A DNA stretch of 64,000 nt from an uncultured Prochlorococcus sp. (GTDB lineage Bacteria; Cyanobacteriota; Cyanobacteriia; PCC-6307; Cyanobiaceae): the NCBI GenBank assembly GCA_902629395.1, contig CACOQT010000003.1, positions 41,102 through 105,101 on the forward strand. Reading direction: 5' to 3'. The notes below the pieces were generated by a model. That model saw only the letters and a list, made by a program, of their open reading frames with translations, searched no databases and had not been told where the DNA came from. Position numbers and translations under genes: made by a program. This document shows, one piece after another, positions 59,859 to 64,000 of this stretch. Position 1 is the stretch's first letter. Every line of letters starts with the position of its first letter.

Positions 59859-59891
59859 AGATCCCTCTAAACAAATTCTTCGCATTACACA

Positions 59892-62800
59892 ATGGCCAAC
59901 GCGACTAGCACGCAGCTACAAGAGCTTTACGTTGCATACTTCGGGCGAGCAGCTGATCCTACAGGTCTAGATTACTGGACTTCAAAAGGTATAACCACCG
60001 CAGAATTCGCTGCAGACATGTACGCGCAGCTTGAATTTAAAAGTGTTTACGGAAGTCTTTCTACGGAGTCCCAAGTAAATCAGATTTACAAGAATCTTTT
60101 TGATAGAGCAGCTGACGCAGAAGGTCTTCTTTATTGGACAAAAGAAGTTGATCTTGGAAATTTAAAGCTAGCTGAGATAGCAACTCATTTAATTTGGGCA
60201 GCACAAAATAATTCCGGTAGTGAAGATGACAAAACCGCTCTTACTAACAAAACTAATGCTGCAGTAGCTTATACAGCTGAGGTTAAGTCAACTGCTGCAG
60301 GTATTCTTGCTTACCAGCCTTTGTCATCTGATCCATGGTCAGCCGGCGACAACATTACTGAAGCAAAGTCCTACATGAGCGGTATCAACAAGGATACTGA
60401 GCATACTGCCGCTGGTATTACTACAAGTGTTGCAGTTATCACTGGCAATGGAGTTCCTGCAGAAAAGAAAACATTCACACTAACCACTTCTGTTGATAGC
60501 TTTACTGGTGGCGACGGTGGAGACACTTTCACCGCTGACAATACAGGCACTACTGCTACTTCATCCACTGCAGACACCCTCAAAGGTGGTGATGGAACAG
60601 ATACATTAGAAATCTTTACTAAAGGTACTGCTGCATCAGCTGCTATTCCAAAGCTTACTTCTGTAGAAAAGATCAACATCTACGATATGGATGTTGCTTT
60701 TGATGCAAGTGGAGTTACTGGTCTTACAAACCTAAACATATATCGCGGTGAAGGAGACGATACTTACACAGTTGCAAGTGGCGTCGATGTAGCCATAAAT
60801 GAACTTGTTGTTGGTACTGGTACTGATAATGCGGCTACTACTATTGCTTTCTCTGCAACTCAAACTTCAGCAAATTTAACTTTCGACAAGGTTACTGCTA
60901 AGGGTACTGACGTTAATGAAGATGTAGCTATCACTGGAGCCAAGATTAAAACTGTAAACATTACAACTTCGGGTACTAAATCAACATTTGATGCGTTGGA
61001 TGTTGCTGCAGCAACAGCTATTAATCTTGATCTTGGCGTTGCATTGACTGCTCCTGTCGAAACAACTGGAACCAAAGGAACGATTACTGTTACTGGTTCA
61101 GGTAAAGCAACTCTTAATGCTATTGATACAGGTATCACAACGTTAAATGCAAGCGGTGCATCAGGTGGTCTGGTTGCTCAGATCGGAGCTGGTACAGAGT
61201 TGGTACTAACTGGTTCTACTGGTGATGACACAATAACCTCCTGTACTACCGATGCTTTAGCAACATCCAACAAGTTGTCTGTGAGTGGCGGAGCTGGTAC
61301 TGACACTTTGGTTATTGCTGATGCTTCAGACATAAATACAGCTGCTGACGCTGCAAGATATACAGGATTTGAGAAAGTCAAGCTAAGTGCTACTCAAAAT
61401 GTAAAACTTTTGAGTGACGACATCACAGCTGTTGAACTAGCTGCCGCAACAGATGCAAGTATCACTGGCCTTTCAGTTGATCAAGGTAAAAACATAACAA
61501 TTAGCGGTAATCAGACAAACTCAGTTACTTTTGCGGGTCGTTCTACTGGTGGATCCTCGGATGTATTAACACTGGATCTTAAGTCTGGTACATCAACAAC
61601 TAACGTTACTGTCGCTGGTGGTGTATTTAGTGGCTATGAAACAGTCAACATAAACGCGAGCACAGGTACAGCTGCCACTGACTCAACAACTGTTTTCGCA
61701 ACAGCTGCTGATACAACAGCCATTAATCTTACTGGTACCGCGGATTTCGCAGCTACTTTGACTTCTACTAGTTCTAAAGGGGTTGCTTTCACTTCAACAT
61801 CAACTGGTGCGGTAACAGTCACAGGTAACACTTCGAAAGCTTCAACCATTACTACTGGTTCTGGTGCTGACGCAGTGACAATGTCAACAACCAACGGTTC
61901 TACTTACAGCACTGGATCTGGTAATGACACGATCACATCAGCAGTAGCAGGTCTTGTGGCTACTGGGGTTGATGATCATTCATATGATGGTGGTGCAGGA
62001 ACAGACACTCTTGCAGTATCAGATACAGGTAATGTAACTCTTACTGATAACCACTTCACAGGAGCAAGCAATCTTGAAAAACTTACTTCTGTAACTACAG
62101 GCAACCTTTCAGTTACCACTGGAGGCAACTTCAACAGTGCATATGAAACAGCTAATTTCACTTGCACAACGATGGCAGATGCAAAGACAGTAGTTTGGGA
62201 TTCTGGTCTTTATCAGAAAGATACAACTGTGGCTATCACCTCAGCAGCTCTTGCTAACGAAGCTGGTGAAGACATCACTATCACTACTGGTGCTGGTGAT
62301 GACACCGTTACTCTTACAGCAAATTCTTGGGTTGGAGCAGCTGGTGCTGGTGGTACTAAAACCATTAGTACAAGAGCTGGAGATGACACAATTACAGTTA
62401 CTGCTGGTCAATTGTTGGCAAACACAACAGATGAATACGCTGTAATTACTGCTGGTAAAGGTGCTGACACTATTACCATGGATACCACTCGTAATGGATC
62501 TGGTGCTACTGCTAAAGCTACATTCACAATCGCTGATGGTGATTCATTAGCTGCGACTAGAGATAAAATTACTGGTTTTGAAACTGGTGATGGTACTAAC
62601 TATTCTGATATCCTTGATTTCGGTACAGCTAATGTTGGTACACTCTCTACAAGTACAGATAATGGAGTAATCCTTTCTCACTCTATTACTGCTGGTGTAG
62701 CACTATTCGATGACGCAGCTACTTATGCTGCTGAGTTGATCATCAACTCAGGTAACCTAAATGATGTACTTGGTTACTTAGAGTCCAATGCAAACGCAGG

Positions 62801-62966
62801 AGGAACAATTGCCTTTGAATATGACAGTGTTGGTGACGGTGCAAATGATGCAACATTAGTTTGGAATAACGGCACGAAGAACTCACTAGTTGAATTGGTT
62901 GGTGTAACTGGAGCTACTTCAGTGGCAACAACAGCTGTAACAAACCTAATGATTGGTATTGGATAA
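59892..62966 (+). CDS. secreted/surface RTX-like or S-layer-like protein with N-terminal DUF4214
   Basis: 1024 aa, acidic, rich in Thr, Ala, Gly, Ser and Asp, with just two Cys and no classical signal peptide. Two DUF4214-type units open the protein: YVAYFGRAADPTGLDYW at residues 13-29 and YKNLFDRAADAEGLLYW near 66-82. The body holds many degenerate Gly-Asp nonapeptide-like segments (GGDGGDTFTADN, GGAGTDTLVIAD, STGDDTITSC, GSGNDTITS, GAGDDTVTLTAN, AGDDTITV, GKGADTITMD), as in calcium-binding RTX proteins. The end (about 940-1024) has AFEYDSVGDGANDATLVWNN and NSLVELVGVTG, probably a type I secretion signal region. No secretion genes lie nearby. G+C is higher than in its neighbours. Function as a surface layer or adhesin is inferred. 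Confidence 0.8.
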   Translation: MANATSTQLQELYVAYFGRAADPTGLDYWTSKGITTAEFAADMYAQLEFKSVYGSLSTESQVNQIYKNLFDRAADAEGLLYWTKEVDLGNLKLAEIATHLIWAAQNNSGSEDDKTALTNKTNAAVAYTAEVKSTAAGILAYQPLSSDPWSAGDNITEAKSYMSGINKDTEHTAAGITTSVAVITGNGVPAEKKTFTLTTSVDSFTGGDGGDTFTADNTGTTATSSTADTLKGGDGTDTLEIFTKGTAASAAIPKLTSVEKINIYDMDVAFDASGVTGLTNLNIYRGEGDDTYTVASGVDVAINELVVGTGTDNAATTIAFSATQTSANLTFDKVTAKGTDVNEDVAITGAKIKTVNITTSGTKSTFDALDVAAATAINLDLGVALTAPVETTGTKGTITVTGSGKATLNAIDTGITTLNASGASGGLVAQIGAGTELVLTGSTGDDTITSCTTDALATSNKLSVSGGAGTDTLVIADASDINTAADAARYTGFEKVKLSATQNVKLLSDDITAVELAAATDASITGLSVDQGKNITISGNQTNSVTFAGRSTGGSSDVLTLDLKSGTSTTNVTVAGGVFSGYETVNINASTGTAATDSTTVFATAADTTAINLTGTADFAATLTSTSSKGVAFTSTSTGAVTVTGNTSKASTITTGSGADAVTMSTTNGSTYSTGSGNDTITSAVAGLVATGVDDHSYDGGAGTDTLAVSDTGNVTLTDNHFTGASNLEKLTSVTTGNLSVTTGGNFNSAYETANFTCTTMADAKTVVWDSGLYQKDTTVAITSAALANEAGEDITITTGAGDDTVTLTANSWVGAAGAGGTKTISTRAGDDTITVTAGQLLANTTDEYAVITAGKGADTITMDTTRNGSGATAKATFTIADGDSLAATRDKITGFETGDGTNYSDILDFGTANVGTLSTSTDNGVILSHSITAGVALFDDAATYAAELIINSGNLNDVLGYLESNANAGGTIAFEYDSVGDGANDATLVWNNGTKNSLVELVGVTGATSVATTAVTNLMIGIG

Positions 62967-62968
62967 TA

Positions 62969-62992
62969 GGTATTAGTTATTATCTAATAACC
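62969..62992 (+). other. first of two tandem hairpins after the surface-protein gene
   Basis: GGTATTAG (62969-62976) pairs with CTAATAACC (62984-62992) with one bulged base, 2 bases after the stop. It probably protects the mRNA 3' end or assists the terminator that follows. Confidence 0.4.
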
Positions 62993-63007
62993 CTAATCTC
63001 TTTAAAA

Positions 63008-63036
63008 AACCTCCTATTTTAATAGGGGGTTTTTTT
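63008..63036. terminator. bidirectional rho-independent terminator
   Basis: AACCTCCTATT (63008-63018) pairs with AATAGGGGGTT (63021-63031) (one U-G pair) and is followed by a T-run on the plus strand. On the minus strand the same hairpin is followed by a T-run as well (the A-run 63004-63009). It ends both the surface-protein gene and the convergent TPR gene, whose stop codon overlaps it at 63035-63037. Confidence 0.85.
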
Positions 63037-64000
63037 ATTGGCATATGTATTTGTTGATTAAAAGAGATAAGCAGTTAGGTGATAAATGAATACTGTCACA
63101 CATGAATAATTTATTGTTTTCCTTATTATTGTTTTTAGTAAGTCCATACACATCAACAAAAAAGCATTTGTGAGAAATTACCTCTTCTTTTAAAATAAGA
63201 TTATATGACTCGATCATTTGTTTCCTTTTAAGATCAATCTCATCAGTTAATACACAATCGATTATTGGAGCTGGAATTCCGAAATAGTATCTTTTTTTAT
63301 AGAGTTCTTTTAAAACTGATTCCATATGATTTAAATAACCTTTTATTGTTTCCTTACATACTTTTATATGATCTTTATTATTTTTTTTTGAGAAAGACAA
63401 TATTCCTTCGTTTTTTCTGCAGTCAATTTCTCCAAAAGAAATGAATACTTCATCACTATATTTATGATGTTTGACTTGTTCAGTTAGTGAATTTTTCCAT
63501 TTATTAGGTTGAGTGTTGCAAAAATGCCATGCTTTTCCTCCTTGGATTAATACTGGTTGAATCGTACGTATTTTGCTATCAAGTATGATTTCTTGGTGAG
63601 CGAATGCAAGACAATGACTTTCTCCAATATGTGGTACTTTTTTGTGAATTTTTTCTTTTGATTTTTCTTTCAGTAATGGAAATAATTGTTCAATAAAATT
63701 TGCATAACTTATTGAGCTATTTTTAACTTTTGTATCTTTTGTAATTTCGATACTTTTTATCTTGATTAATTTTTTAGCTTTAATAAGTTGTTTTGCTATA
63801 GTTTTAAAATCACCAGTCACTAGCCTATTAATTAAAATATTAACTTCGATATCTATTTTTTTATTAATATCAATATCTTTTAAATTTAGACATCTGAGAT
63901 ATAGTTCATTTGATTTTTCTAATTCTCCTTTGTAAGATAATAAATTTGCTAAATTAATATAAGCAATATCAAGTTTCGGGAATAATTGGATAGTTTTTTT
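63035..64000 (-). CDS. TPR protein with C-terminal SGNH-hydrolase-like domain (runs off the right edge)
   Basis: At least 321 codons are open to the window end with no stop. A GTG at 63820 is in frame but the coding sequence clearly continues upstream of it: AYINLANLLSYKGELEKSNELYLRC is a tetratricopeptide unit. The C-terminal part has HIGESHCLAFAHQEI (block I-like, S in G-E-S-H), VFISFGEIDCRKNEG (block III-like) and MCDSIHLSPNCLSLL (the D-x-x-H catalytic pair), the SGNH/GDSL layout. Such enzymes act as esterases or acetyltransferases on glycans. TPR plus SGNH next to glycosyltransferases suggests modification of the surface glycan or protein; that is inference. Confidence 0.72.
   Translation of the reverse strand, partial: KKTIQLFPKLDIAYINLANLLSYKGELEKSNELYLRCLNLKDIDINKKIDIEVNILINRLVTGDFKTIAKQLIKAKKLIKIKSIEITKDTKVKNSSISYANFIEQLFPLLKEKSKEKIHKKVPHIGESHCLAFAHQEIILDSKIRTIQPVLIQGGKAWHFCNTQPNKWKNSLTEQVKHHKYSDEVFISFGEIDCRKNEGILSFSKKNNKDHIKVCKETIKGYLNHMESVLKELYKKRYYFGIPAPIIDCVLTDEIDLKRKQMIESYNLILKEEVISHKCFFVDVYGLTKNNNKENNKLFMCDSIHLSPNCLSLLINKYICQ

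Larger units (their letters stand above)
59344..59891. other. 548-base gene-free region upstream of the surface-protein gene
   Basis: The longest non-coding stretch in the window. I see no credible ORF (only peptides of 30 residues or fewer on either strand). The right part holds a sigma-70-like promoter (59759-59786) and a leader hairpin (59840-59858). The left part (59400-59700) is T-rich with no recognised feature and could be a decayed gene or a long regulatory leader. Confidence 0.6.

Noticed and set aside
60371..62167. Several long minus-strand ORFs rich in Val, Ser and Pro opposite the surface-protein gene
   Set aside because: They are mirror images of the Thr/Ala/Gly/Asp-rich repeats, have no ribosome sites and no independent protein features.

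Overview
The window reads as a chromosome segment of a low-GC marine picocyanobacterium, most likely Prochlorococcus (low-light/NATL-like by overall impression; the strain cannot be fixed from sequence alone). The basis is AT-rich DNA with short intergenic gaps, a PsbZ-like photosystem II gene, the sulfolipid genes sqdB/sqdX, an acyl-lipid desaturase, a Ycf21-type chorismate lyase, Ycf23 (DUF561), a Ycf37-like TPR protein, a Ycf52-like GNAT, a cobalamin-pathway cobH and many cyanobacteria-only hypotheticals. Two tRNAs are present: tRNA-Val(UAC) and tRNA-Gly(GCC).

Layout. Bases 1-2000: leftward polyamine genes (partial speB, overlapping speE) and mazG. 2.0-10.8 kb: tRNA-Val followed at once by a HesB/IscA-like gene, two small hypotheticals, valS, a VTT/DedA membrane protein, a 52-aa ORF, ligA, a membrane-anchored hypothetical, a SprT-like zinc protein and a charged hypothetical. 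10.8-16.3 kb: leftward rplI-dnaB-mnmG-chorismate lyase, plus a delta-9 desaturase. 16.3-22.2 kb: rightward hypothetical, PLP enzyme, gcvH, gcvP, small hypothetical. 22.2-27.0 kb: leftward sqdX, sqdB, a 55-aa Psb34-like membrane peptide, thiG, Ycf37-like, rplT, rpmI. 27.1-30.0 kb: a SpoIID-domain exported protein and a GT2 glycosyltransferase. 30.0-35.4 kb: leftward dnaX, clpX, clpP, tig (protein folding and proteolysis). 35.6-39.5 kb: asd-dapA-rnj. 39.5-50.8 kb: tilS, ycf23, uvrB, lysC, holA, cobH, mutS, psbZ-like, ribH.

After tRNA-Gly (50909-50980) the character changes. From about 51 kb to the right edge the genes belong to the cell surface and are probably accessory: a GT4 glycosyltransferase, a GNAT (probably core), a methyltransferase overlapping a 1215-residue protein with three glycosyltransferase-like modules, a GDP-mannose 4,6-dehydratase-like enzyme, a 1024-residue Thr/Ala/Gly/Asp-rich protein with DUF4214 at its N terminus and RTX-like Gly-Asp repeats, and the C-terminal part of a TPR protein ending in an SGNH-hydrolase-like domain. 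The glycosyltransferase DNA is extremely AT-rich, while the surface-protein gene is clearly richer in G+C (sampled 60-base stretches: 11 of 60 G+C at 56041-56100, 30 of 60 at 60481-60540). I infer an island coding for a secreted or surface-layer-like protein plus glycan synthesis. This is the part most likely to hold undescribed biology.

No CRISPR array, insertion sequence, integrase, prophage or inteins were recognised. All conclusions come from reading the sequence; no database search was run.
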